In this document: piece after piece, positions 1 to 6,286 of the stretch
Numbering within the stretch: position 1 is the first letter of the stretch
How the letters are laid out: each line of letters starts with the position of its first letter
Source of the DNA: a bacterium
Lineage (GTDB): Bacteria > Pseudomonadota > Gammaproteobacteria > Burkholderiales > Burkholderiaceae_C
Reading direction: 5' to 3'
Assembly: GCA_030824095.1 (NCBI GenBank)
Contig: JAVBYK010000073.1
Span: 1-6,852, forward strand
Length of the DNA: 6,852 bases
The notes under the pieces: model-generated
What the model was told of the DNA's origin: nothing
The model's input: the letters and a program-made list of their open reading frames with translations, nothing else
The model's database searches: none
Made by a program: the position numbers and the translations under genes

Positions 1-1749
1 TTCTTCCTGATCAACCTGGCCATGGGCCTGACCACCATGCGCGTCGGCACCTATTACTGGGTCAGCCAGCTCGGCATGCTGGCCGGCACCGCGGTGTATG
101 TGAACGCGGGCACGCAGCTGGGGCGAATTCAATCGCTGGGCGACGTGGCCAGCCCCGCGCTGCTGGGCTCCTTTGTGCTGCTGGGTCTGTTCCCGCTGCT
201 GGCGCGCCGGCTGATGGATGCGGTGCGGCGCCGCCAGGTCTATGCGCGGTGGAAGGCGCAGCGGCCCACGAATTTTGATCGCAACCTGGTCGTCATTGGC
301 GCGGGTGCCGGCGGGCTGGTCACCAGCTACATCGCCGCCGCCGTGCAGGCCAAGGTCACGCTGGTGGAGGCCCATGCCATGGGCGGCGACTGCCTGAACA
401 CCGGCTGCGTGCCCAGCAAGGCGCTGATCCAGAGCGCCCGTGTGGCGCACGAGATGCGCCACGCTGGGCGCTGGGGTCTGCAAGGCGCCGAGCCGCAGGT
501 CAACTTCCGCGCGGTGATGCAGCGCGTGCAGGCCGTCATCCAGCAAATCGCCCCGCACGACAGCGTGGAGCGCTATACCGCGCTGGGTGTGGAGGTGTTG
601 CAGGGCAAGGCCACGCTGGTCAACCCGTGGACCGTAGAGATTGCGTTGAACGGTTGCGGCACCCAGCGCCTGACTACCCGCAGCATCGTCATTGCCACGG
701 GTGCCAAGCCGGTGCTGCCGCCCCTGCCCGGGCTGGACGCCGTGGCCTATGTGACCAGCGACACGCTGTGGGACCATCTGGCGCAGCTGGACCAGGTGCC
801 GCAGCGCCTGGCCGTGCTGGGCGGAGGACCGATTGGCTGCGAGCTGGCGCAATGCTTTGCACGATTGGGCTCGGCGGTCACGCTGGTGGAAGCCGCACCG
901 CGCCTGCTGCTGCGTGAGGACGATGAGGTGTCCGAACGGGTGGCATCGGCGTTGCAATCCGATGGTGTGCAGGTGCTGACCACGCACCGGGCGCTGCGGG
1001 TGGAGGCCGGCGCCACCACACCCTCCGCCGGCACGCTGATAGCGGAGCACAACGGCACCGAGCGGCCCATCGCGTTTGACCTGCTGCTCATCGCCGTGGG
1101 CCGCAGCGCACGCCTAAGCGGCTATGGGCTGGAGGCGCTGGGCATTCCCACCGACACCCCCACGCTGCAGACCAACGACTACCTGCAAACGCTCTACCCC
1201 AACATCTACGCCGTGGGCGATGTGGCCGGGCCCTTCCAGTTCACCCACACCGCCGCGCACCAGGCCTGGTATGCAGCGGTGAATGCGCTGTTCGGCGACG
1301 TCAAACGCTTCAAGGCCGATTACCGCGTGATCCCGCAGGCCACGTTTGTCGACCCCGAGGTGGCGCGCGTGGGCCTGAACGAGCGCGAGGCCCAGGCGCA
1401 GGGCATTGCCTATGCGCTGACCCACTACGCCACCGACGACCTGGACCGCCAGATCTGCGACGCGGGCACGGGTCAGGCCGGCACCGGTTGGGTCAAGGTG
1501 CTGACCGTGCCGGGACAGGACCGCATTTTGGGCGTCACCATCGTCGGCACGCATGCGGCTGAACGGCTGGCCGAATACGTGCTGGCCATGCGCCACGGCC
1601 TGGGCCTGAAGAAAATACTGGGCACCATCCACACCTACCCCACGCTGGCCGAGGCCAACAAATACGCCGCCGGCGAATGGGCCCGCGCCCACCAGCCACG
1701 CACCCTGCTGGCCTGGGCCCGCCGCTTCCACACCTGGCGACGCGGTTGA
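1..1749 (+). CDS. TVP38/VTT-domain-fused FAD-dependent pyridine nucleotide-disulfide oxidoreductase (5'-truncated)
   Basis: The frame is open from base 1, so the true start lies upstream; 582 residues are visible, and full-length relatives are roughly 700. The first ~75 residues look like the end of a TVP38/TMEM64 (VTT) membrane domain (WVSQLGML, YVNAGTQL) plus a hydrophobic helix ending in a basic stretch, so the enzyme should be held at the inner membrane. A class I flavin disulfide reductase follows: FAD-binding GAGAGG (298-315), redox pair in GGDCLNTGCVPSK (Cys codons 391-393 and 406-408), NAD(P)H-binding GGGPIGCE (about 820-846), second FAD motif YAVGDVAG (about 1207-1230) and a C-terminal dimerisation domain with YPTLAE (1636-1653). 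The base-catalyst His of lipoamide dehydrogenase is Tyr here, as in mercuric reductase, but there is no HMA domain and no C-terminal Cys pair, so it is neither a typical Lpd nor MerA. The physiological substrate is unknown. It is probably co-transcribed with the next gene. Confidence 0.93.
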   Translation, partial: FFLINLAMGLTTMRVGTYYWVSQLGMLAGTAVYVNAGTQLGRIQSLGDVASPALLGSFVLLGLFPLLARRLMDAVRRRQVYARWKAQRPTNFDRNLVVIGAGAGGLVTSYIAAAVQAKVTLVEAHAMGGDCLNTGCVPSKALIQSARVAHEMRHAGRWGLQGAEPQVNFRAVMQRVQAVIQQIAPHDSVERYTALGVEVLQGKATLVNPWTVEIALNGCGTQRLTTRSIVIATGAKPVLPPLPGLDAVAYVTSDTLWDHLAQLDQVPQRLAVLGGGPIGCELAQCFARLGSAVTLVEAAPRLLLREDDEVSERVASALQSDGVQVLTTHRALRVEAGATTPSAGTLIAEHNGTERPIAFDLLLIAVGRSARLSGYGLEALGIPTDTPTLQTNDYLQTLYPNIYAVGDVAGPFQFTHTAAHQAWYAAVNALFGDVKRFKADYRVIPQATFVDPEVARVGLNEREAQAQGIAYALTHYATDDLDRQICDAGTGQAGTGWVKVLTVPGQDRILGVTIVGTHAAERLAEYVLAMRHGLGLKKILGTIHTYPTLAEANKYAAGEWARAHQPRTLLAWARRFHTWRRG

Positions 1750-1795
1750 TGGCGGGTGCTGTGGGCGCCATCGCACTCATGAAACAATAGACGGC

Positions 1796-2944
1796 ATGAC
1801 GGTCGCAGCCAGCCCCACTCCCCATTCCGCGCAAGGTCCGCAGCAAGTGGTGCTGCTGGGTGCCGGCCACGCCCATGTGCAGACCCTGGTCCAGTTGGCC
1901 GCGCAGCCGCTGCCGGGCACGGTGGTGACGCTGGTCACGCCCTACCCGCGCCAGATGTATTCGGGCATGGTGCCCGGCTTCATGGCCGGCCATTATCCGC
2001 TGGACGACTGCGTCATTCCGCTGGAGCCGCTGGTGCAGCGTGGTGGCATCCGCTGGGTGCAGCAAAGCGTGGTGGGCATGGATGCGCAGAAGCAGACCGT
2101 GCTGCTGGACGACGGCAGCACGCTGCGCTTTGACTGGCTGTCCGTCAACACCGGCCCCACACAGGACCGCGATGTGCTGGAGCGCGCCATGCCCGGCGCA
2201 CGCGAACACGCGCTGTTTGTGCGCCCCATCGAGGCCTTTGGCGCCCTGTGGCCCCGGGTGGCGGAGATGGGTGATGCCCGCGCGTTGCGTGTGGCCGTGA
2301 TTGGCGGCGGTGCCGGCGGCATCGAGCTGGCCCTGGCCGTGCGCCACCGCCTGCCCAATGCCGCTGTGACGCTGGTCAGTGGCGCTGAGCCCCCAGCAGC
2401 CAACTATCCCGCCCGGGTGCAGCAGCGCCTGCTGGCCGAGCTCAAGCGGCGCAAGGTCACCGTGCTGCAGGATGTGGCCGTGGGCCTGAAGGCCGGGTCC
2501 GTTCAACTGGGCTGCGGCGCCGATCTGGCCTGCGATGTTCCCTTGCTGGCCACCGGCGCACAGCCGCCCGCCTGGCTGGCCACCAGCGGTCTGGCGCTGG
2601 ATGACCGGGGTTTCATCGCGGTGGACATGTACCAGCGCTCCACCAGCCACAGCCGCGTGTTTGCGGCGGGCGATGTCAGCACCCGCATGGACCGCCCCCT
2701 GGCCCGCAGCGGCGTCTATGCCGTGCGTGCCGGCCCGGCGCTGGCGCACAACCTGGCGGCCGCCATCACCGGTGCGGCCCTCCAACCACATCAGCCCCCG
2801 GCCGCCACGCTCAACATCCTGTCCTGCGGCAGCCGCTATGCGGTGGCCACATGGCACAACTACAGTGCCCAGGGCTGGTGGGTGTGGAAGTGGAAGGACT
2901 GGATTGACCGGCGCTTCATGGCGCGCTTCCAATCCCCCAAATGA
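1796..2944 (+). CDS. SelD-associated FAD/NAD(P)-dependent oxidoreductase (NDH-2-like, 'N-terminal to SelD' family)
   Basis: This 382-residue flavoprotein has an N-terminal FAD-binding GAGHAHV (residues 22-28), a central nucleotide-binding GGGAGGIE (about residues 168-175) and a C-terminal FAD motif FAAGDVS followed by RSGVYAVRAGPALAHNL. The tail WKDWIDRRFM is the sort of ending I associate with the pyridine nucleotide-disulfide oxidoreductase family described as the N-terminal partner of SelD in bifunctional proteins (TIGR03169). No CxxxxC redox disulfide follows the first FAD motif, so it is more like a type II NADH dehydrogenase or sulfide:quinone reductase fold than a disulfide reductase. 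Here it is a separate gene lying tail to tail with selD, which supports the family call. It begins 46 bases after the preceding flavoprotein gene, with no evident Shine-Dalgarno sequence. Its reaction is not established; a redox step that supplies or protects reduced selenium is an inference from context. Confidence 0.88.
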   Translation: MTVAASPTPHSAQGPQQVVLLGAGHAHVQTLVQLAAQPLPGTVVTLVTPYPRQMYSGMVPGFMAGHYPLDDCVIPLEPLVQRGGIRWVQQSVVGMDAQKQTVLLDDGSTLRFDWLSVNTGPTQDRDVLERAMPGAREHALFVRPIEAFGALWPRVAEMGDARALRVAVIGGGAGGIELALAVRHRLPNAAVTLVSGAEPPAANYPARVQQRLLAELKRRKVTVLQDVAVGLKAGSVQLGCGADLACDVPLLATGAQPPAWLATSGLALDDRGFIAVDMYQRSTSHSRVFAAGDVSTRMDRPLARSGVYAVRAGPALAHNLAAAITGAALQPHQPPAATLNILSCGSRYAVATWHNYSAQGWWVWKWKDWIDRRFMARFQSPK

Positions 2945-3011
2945 CTTTTGGCCAAATAGGCCTCCAGCCCTCATGGAATAGGCCTATAAAGCTATTTAAT
3001 TGATAGCAATT
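2945..3011. repeat. Comamonadaceae-type intergenic repeat with two small hairpins, between convergent genes
   Basis: This AT-richer stretch differs in composition from its surroundings. It holds a 9-base direct repeat AATAGGCCT (2955-2963 and 2977-2985). The self-complementary AGGCCT cores can pair with each other, extended by CCA/TGG inside the loop. A second hairpin GCTAT/ATAGC (2991-2995 and 3003-3007) overlaps AATTG/CAATT (2998-3002 and 3007-3011). From memory, the layout resembles a short element scattered between genes in many Comamonadaceae genomes; this was not searched. Lying at a tail-to-tail junction it could stop transcription from both sides, although it lacks a proper U-tract. 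Its right end runs into the selD reading frame and provides that gene's stop codon. Confidence 0.55.
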
Positions 3012-4074
3012 GGGTGCTATCGCCTGACGCCGCTGGCGCCGCGATGCGGCCAATCTCGGCCGCACCGTCAAAGCCATGGCGGGCAAAGACCGCCAGCACC
3101 GCGTCCACCGCCTCGGGGGCACAGCTCGCCAACAATCCGCCACTGGTTTGCGGGTCGCTCAGCAGGGCCTGGTTCACCGCGCCAAAGTCGGTCGGCAGCG
3201 CAATCTCATGCCCGTAGGCCGCCCAGTTGCGCCCGGATGCACCGGTCACCATGCCGGCGCTGGCCAGGGCCTGCACGCCGTCGATCAGCGGCACGCGTGA
3301 CCAGTCCACCTGCACCACGCACTGCGCGCCGCGCGCCATTTCCAGCGCGTGGCCGGCCAGGCCAAAGCCGGTGACATCGGTCAGGGCGTGCACGCCGTCC
3401 AGCGCCGCGAGTTCCGGCCCCGGGGTGTTGAGCTGGGTGGTCACGGCGATCATGCGGGCGTAGCCGGCATCGTCGAGCTTTTCCTTCTTCAACGCTGCGG
3501 ACAGAATGCCGACGCCCAGTGGCTTGCCCAGAATCAGCCGGTCGCCCACGCGGGCATCGGCATTGCGCTTGACCCGCTTCGGGTGCACCAGCCCCATGGC
3601 CACCAGGCCGTAGATGGGCTCCACCGAATCGATGGTGTGGCCACCGGCAATCGGGATGCCGGCCGCCTTGCAGACCGACGCACCGCCAGCCAGGATCTGG
3701 CCAATGGTTTCCAGCGACAGCACGTTGATGGGCATGCCCACCAGTGCCAGCGCCATGATGGGTGTGCCGCCCATGGCATAGACATCCGAGATGGCGTTGG
3801 TGGCGGCAATGCGGCCAAAGTCGAACGGGTTGTCGACGATGGGCATGAAGAAATCGGTGGTGGCAATCAGCGCCTGCTCGGCATTGAGCTGGTAGACCGC
3901 CGCGTCGTCCGAGGTCTCGATGCCCACCAGCAGCTCCGGCGGCAGCGGCATGGCGGTGGTGGTCTTCAGAATCTGCGACAGCACGCCGGGCGCAATCTTG
4001 CAGCCGCAGCCGCCGCCGTGCGAGAGGGAGGTCAGACGGGGTTCGGTGGTGGCGCTTGCGGAGGTGGGATTCAT
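2992..4074 (-). CDS. selD: selenide,water dikinase (selenophosphate synthetase)
   Basis: SelD makes selenophosphate from selenide and ATP in the cytoplasm; this is the selenium donor for Sec-tRNA synthesis and for 2-selenouridine in tRNA. From the ATG at 4074 the protein has 360 residues, close to the usual ~350. The N-terminus carries SHGGGCGCK, giving Cys23, Cys25 and Lys26, equivalent to the essential Cys17 and Lys20 of E. coli SelD. The catalytic position is Cys (TGC), not Sec. Further hallmarks are SDDAAVY, TTDFFMPIVDNPFDFGRIAA, NAISDVYAMGG, GGHTID, TDVTGFGLAGH and DPQTSGGLL. An in-frame GTG at 4134 would add 20 residues, but it has no good binding site, lies inside a long hairpin and adds nothing conserved, so I prefer 4074. 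No strong Shine-Dalgarno precedes 4074. The last codons (about 2992-3007) come from the intergenic repeat. The transporter gene lies 89 bases upstream on the same strand; co-transcription is possible. Confidence 0.96.
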   Translation of the reverse strand: MNPTSASATTEPRLTSLSHGGGCGCKIAPGVLSQILKTTTAMPLPPELLVGIETSDDAAVYQLNAEQALIATTDFFMPIVDNPFDFGRIAATNAISDVYAMGGTPIMALALVGMPINVLSLETIGQILAGGASVCKAAGIPIAGGHTIDSVEPIYGLVAMGLVHPKRVKRNADARVGDRLILGKPLGVGILSAALKKEKLDDAGYARMIAVTTQLNTPGPELAALDGVHALTDVTGFGLAGHALEMARGAQCVVQVDWSRVPLIDGVQALASAGMVTGASGRNWAAYGHEIALPTDFGAVNQALLSDPQTSGGLLASCAPEAVDAVLAVFARHGFDGAAEIGRIAAPAASGDSTQLLSIK

Positions 4075-4075
4075 G

Positions 4076-4137
4076 GGGGTGCTTCGGATGGGTGTGGCGA
4101 CAGGTTTCCCGAATTGTCGCGGAATCCGAATCACCCC
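4076..4137 (-). promoter_or_regulatory. Long imperfect hairpin in the selD leader, abutting the start codon
   Basis: In the minus-strand RNA, 4137-4124 pairs with 4089-4076 in a 14-position stem with one A/G mismatch (4131 opposite 4082). After an asymmetric internal loop (3 and 7 bases) an inner 6-bp stem GCGACA/TGTCGC (4120-4115 with 4102-4097) closes a 12-base loop. The base of the structure ends one nucleotide before the selD ATG. No run of U follows, so it is not a standard Rho-independent terminator. The position suggests control of translation initiation or protection of a processed transcript; the role is inferred. I do not recognise a known riboswitch class. Confidence 0.6.
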
Positions 4138-4163
4138 GGCACAGCGGCCGGCGCGTCAGCGCA

Positions 4164-5636
4164 TCAGATATAGCCCAGCACAGTCCACCAGACGCCGCCG
4201 ACCACGGCCAGCAGCAGCAGGTTGACCACACTCATCACCGCACCGGCGATCCACCACTCGTTCAGCGTCGTGTAGCCCGAGCCAAAGATGATGGGCGCGG
4301 TGCCGGTGCCATAGTGCGTGAGCGACATCATCAGCGACGAGGAAAACGCCAGCGCCAGTGCCAGCAGCATGGGCGGAGCACCCAGCGCCACACCGGCCGC
4401 AAAGAACGCCGCATACATGGCCGTGATGTGCGCCGTGGTGCTGGCAAAGAAGTAGTGCGAGTAGAAATACACCAGGATCAGCAACGCCGTGGCACTCATC
4501 CAGCCCAGACCCAGAAAGCTGATGCCCTGCTGGATGGTCTGCGCAAACCAGCCGACCAGGCCCAGCTTGCCCAGGAAGGTGGCCATCATCACCAGCGCGG
4601 CAAACCAGATCAGGGTGTCCCAGGCGCTCTTGGCCTTGAGAATGTCTTCCCACTCCAGCACACCGGTCAGCAGCAACAGCGACAGGCCGATCCACGCGGT
4701 GGTGGTGGCATTGATCTCATAGGCCGGGCCAAACAGCCACATCGGCACGCCCGCCCACATGAGCAGCATCAGCCCCAGCACCGACAGGGTGATGAACTCG
4801 GGCTTCTTCATGGGGCCCAGTTTGGCCAGCTCGGTCTGCGCCAGTTCCTTGGCATTGGGCGTGTTCTTGATCTCGGGCGGATACAGCGCATACAGCACCA
4901 GCGGCATGACCAGCAGCATGACCAGCCCCGGCAGCAGCGCGGCAAGAGCCCACTGGCCCCAGGTGATCTTGATGGCCGAATTGGTGGCCTTGGCGATCAA
5001 ATCCACGATCAGCGGATTGGGCGCCGTGGCGGTGATGAACATGGCCGAGGTGATGGGGTTGGTGTTGTAGTTCACCAGCGCCAGATAGCGGCCAATATTC
5101 TTGGATGTGCCCAGGTCCGGGCTGGAGCCAAACACGTCGGCGATGGAGCGCATGATGGGGTGCACGATGGCCCCGCCGCGCGCCGTGTTGCTGGGTGTGA
5201 CGGGCGCAATCACCAGCTCCGACAGCACCAGACCATAGGCCACGCCAATGGTCTTCTTGCCCAGCAGCGCAATGAAGTAGTAGCCAATGCGGGTGCCCAG
5301 TCCGGTCTTGGTCAGGGCCACGGCAATCATCACGGCGATGGCAATCAGCCAGATCAGCGGATTGGCGAAACCACTGAGCGCATCGGCGATGGCGCCCTCG
5401 GGTTTGCCGGGGCGCGTCACGCCGGTGATGGCCACCAGGGAAATGGCCACGATGGACATGGCACCAATCGGCAGCGCCTTGCCGATGATGCCGGCAATGG
5501 TTCCAATGAACAGCGCCAGCAGATGCCACGCGTCGGGACTGACCTTGTCGGGCACGGGTATGACAAACCAGATCAGAAGGGTGATGCTGACCGCAATGGC
5601 GGTGGGCACACGTTTGGGCAGGTTCAGGTTTTCCAT
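4164..5636 (-). CDS. DASS/SLC13-family anion (di/tricarboxylate) transporter, CitT/YbhI-like
   Basis: This is an integral inner-membrane permease of 490 residues with about 12 hydrophobic segments. The family moves citrate, succinate, malate, tartrate or 2-oxoglutarate, by antiport or with Na+. The first substrate/cation motif SNT is at residues 149-151 in APVTPSNTARGG, and the family-typical FITATAPNP is at about 200-208. The second, repeat-related motif reads STT (399-401) in FFASTTAHITAM, followed by THYGTGTAPIIFGSGY. Overall likeness is to the CitT/TtdT/2-oxoglutarate-malate translocator branch rather than to sulfate transporters; the substrate cannot be read from the sequence. The ATG at 5636 is chosen because GGGGGA lies 7 bases upstream in the RNA; a GTG at 5654 would add six residues and place the binding site inside the gene. 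selD follows 89 bases downstream, and the thioesterase is divergent. Confidence 0.93.
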   Translation of the reverse strand: MENLNLPKRVPTAIAVSITLLIWFVIPVPDKVSPDAWHLLALFIGTIAGIIGKALPIGAMSIVAISLVAITGVTRPGKPEGAIADALSGFANPLIWLIAIAVMIAVALTKTGLGTRIGYYFIALLGKKTIGVAYGLVLSELVIAPVTPSNTARGGAIVHPIMRSIADVFGSSPDLGTSKNIGRYLALVNYNTNPITSAMFITATAPNPLIVDLIAKATNSAIKITWGQWALAALLPGLVMLLVMPLVLYALYPPEIKNTPNAKELAQTELAKLGPMKKPEFITLSVLGLMLLMWAGVPMWLFGPAYEINATTTAWIGLSLLLLTGVLEWEDILKAKSAWDTLIWFAALVMMATFLGKLGLVGWFAQTIQQGISFLGLGWMSATALLILVYFYSHYFFASTTAHITAMYAAFFAAGVALGAPPMLLALALAFSSSLMMSLTHYGTGTAPIIFGSGYTTLNEWWIAGAVMSVVNLLLLAVVGGVWWTVLGYI

Positions 5637-5641
5637 GGAAT

Positions 5642-5648
5642 GTTCCCC
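5642..5648 (-). promoter_or_regulatory. Ribosome binding site of the DASS transporter
   Basis: On the minus strand AGGGGGA lies about seven bases upstream of the ATG at 5636. This purine-rich run is well spaced and decides the start in favour of 5636 over the GTG at 5654. Confidence 0.7.
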
Positions 5649-5656
5649 CTGCACCC

Positions 5657-5685
5657 ATTTAAGGACTGGCTAGCGCGAATTGCAA
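5657..5685 (-). promoter_or_regulatory. Candidate sigma70-type promoter of the DASS transporter
   Basis: On the minus strand a TTGCAA -35 element (5685-5680) and a TTAAAT -10 element (5662-5657) are separated by exactly 17 bases, each matching four of six consensus positions. The predicted start near 5650 would give a short leader that still contains the ribosome binding site. One arm of an 8-bp inverted repeat overlaps the -35 element. Confidence 0.4.
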
Positions 5686-5716
5686 TGTGATCGGCCGCCA
5701 AACCGCGGAATTCGCG
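5674..5716. repeat. 8-bp inverted repeat in the divergent control region (possible operator)
   Basis: CGCGAATT (5674-5681) and AATTCGCG (5709-5716) are perfect inverted copies separated by 27 bases. They lie between the divergent transporter and thioesterase genes. The left arm overlaps the predicted -35 of the transporter promoter, so a regulator bound here could control it. The regulator is unknown, and chance occurrence is possible in DNA of this composition. Confidence 0.35.
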
Positions 5717-5723
5717 ACTGGCT

Positions 5724-5737
5724 TTGACCCAGATCAT
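5724..5737. promoter_or_regulatory. Candidate FNR/ANR (CRP-family) binding site
   Basis: TTGAC-CCAG-ATCAT matches eight of the ten defined positions of the FNR consensus TTGAT-N4-ATCAA. It lies 53 bases upstream of the thioesterase ATG and 87 bases upstream of the transporter ATG. Oxygen-linked control of a dicarboxylate transporter would make sense, but the spacing to either predicted promoter is not a classic activation position. TTGACC within it could instead act as a -35 element for the thioesterase, with TAAGAT at 5750-5755 as the -10, though the 20-base spacer is long. Confidence 0.4.
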
Positions 5738-5790
5738 GCAGGCGGCGGGTAAGATGCACCGCCCTCCACTCGGCCCACACGCAATCTTCC

Positions 5791-6225
5791 ATGACCTGGG
5801 ACTACCCCAACCCCTTCGCCATCCCCGCCATGCCACAGGCGCAGGACATTGATGGCCTGAACCACACCAACAATGCGGTCTACGTGCAATGGTGCGAGAA
5901 GGCGGGCTGGGCCCATTCGGAAGCGCTGGGCCTGACGCTGCAGGACTACCAGCGCCTGGACCGCGCCATGGCCATACGCCGTGGCGAATACGACTACCTG
6001 CTGCCCACGCTGCTGGGCGAGCCGCTGACGCTGGCCACGTGGATGCTGGCCGGCAGCGGCAAGCTGACCATGGAGCGCCGCTTCCAGCTGGTGCGCGATC
6101 GCGACCAGGTCACGGTGCTGCGCGGGCGCTGGGATCTGGTGTGCATTGAACTCAGCAGCGGGCTACCGCGTCGCATGCCCCCCGAGTTTTGTGACGTCTA
6201 TCTGTCGGCGGTCGTGGCGCCCTAG
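5791..6225 (+). CDS. Hotdog-fold acyl-CoA thioesterase (4HBT/YbgC/FadM-like)
   Basis: This 144-residue cytoplasmic protein has the usual length for a single hotdog domain. The 4-hydroxybenzoyl-CoA thioesterase signature is near the N-terminus: D-x-D-G-L-N-H-T-N-N-A-V-Y, residues 19-31, followed by VQWCEKAGW with a long hydrophobic helix. The Asp in this motif is the expected catalytic residue in YbgC/4HBT-type enzymes. A basic strand (RRGEYDYLLPTLLGEPLTL) and the later strands MERRFQLVRD and VLRGRWDLVCIEL fit the rest of the fold. It should hydrolyse acyl-CoA esters; chain preference cannot be predicted. The ATG at 5791 has no good Shine-Dalgarno sequence and may be read from a short leader; no better in-frame start lies upstream. 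It is divergent from the transporter and followed after 61 bases by the lipoprotein gene. Confidence 0.88.
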   Translation: MTWDYPNPFAIPAMPQAQDIDGLNHTNNAVYVQWCEKAGWAHSEALGLTLQDYQRLDRAMAIRRGEYDYLLPTLLGEPLTLATWMLAGSGKLTMERRFQLVRDRDQVTVLRGRWDLVCIELSSGLPRRMPPEFCDVYLSAVVAP

Positions 6226-6228
6226 CCA

Positions 6229-6258
6229 CTGGCAGTTCGCGGTGCTCTGCACCATAAT
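6229..6258 (+). promoter_or_regulatory. Candidate promoter of the NlpC/P60 lipoprotein gene
   Basis: CTGGCA (6229-6234) and CATAAT (6253-6258) form a -35/-10 pair with an 18-base spacer. The -10 matches five of six and the -35 four of six consensus positions. The start near 6265 would leave a leader of about 20 bases containing the ribosome binding site. Confidence 0.5.
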
Positions 6259-6272
6259 TGCAGCCACCACAC

Positions 6273-6277
6273 AGGAG
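6273..6277 (+). promoter_or_regulatory. Ribosome binding site of the lipoprotein gene
   Basis: AGGAG lies nine bases before the ATG at 6287. It fixes that start even though the frame is open further upstream to 6146, inside the thioesterase gene. Confidence 0.75.
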
Positions 6278-6286
6278 TCCACCCCC

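Noticed and set aside
1..1749. Mercuric reductase (merA) and a mer operon
   Set aside because: The redox motif and Tyr-Pro site resemble MerA, but there is no HMA domain, no C-terminal Cys pair and no mer neighbour; an N-terminal membrane domain is present instead.
1535..2974. Minus-strand open frame of 479 codons opposite the flavoprotein genes
   Set aside because: It runs across the ends of two well-supported genes, has low-complexity Gly/Gln/His-rich content and no family resemblance; it is a GC-driven shadow.
4072..4134. Upstream GTG start (4134) for selD
   Set aside because: The extra 20 residues are not part of the SelD family, they are encoded by the hairpin, and no binding site precedes the GTG.
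4000..4137. Selenocysteine-encoding selD with a SECIS element
   Set aside because: The catalytic codon is TGC, there is no in-frame TGA, and the hairpin lies upstream of the start codon rather than just after a UGA.
3206..4231. Second minus-strand frame overlapping selD and the transporter end
   Set aside because: It is out of frame with the well-conserved selD motifs, and its translation is a low-complexity frame-shifted copy of the same DNA.
4056..5690. Long plus-strand open frame of 544 codons opposite the transporter
   Set aside because: It is an antisense shadow of a clear membrane transporter gene. Its translation is rich in Gln, His, Gly and Arg with no recognisable domain, as expected from high third-position GC on the other strand.
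6146..6286. N-terminal extension of the NlpC/P60 frame into the thioesterase gene
   Set aside because: A clear AGGAG plus ATG at 6287 is followed at once by a proper lipoprotein signal peptide; an extension would bury that signal.
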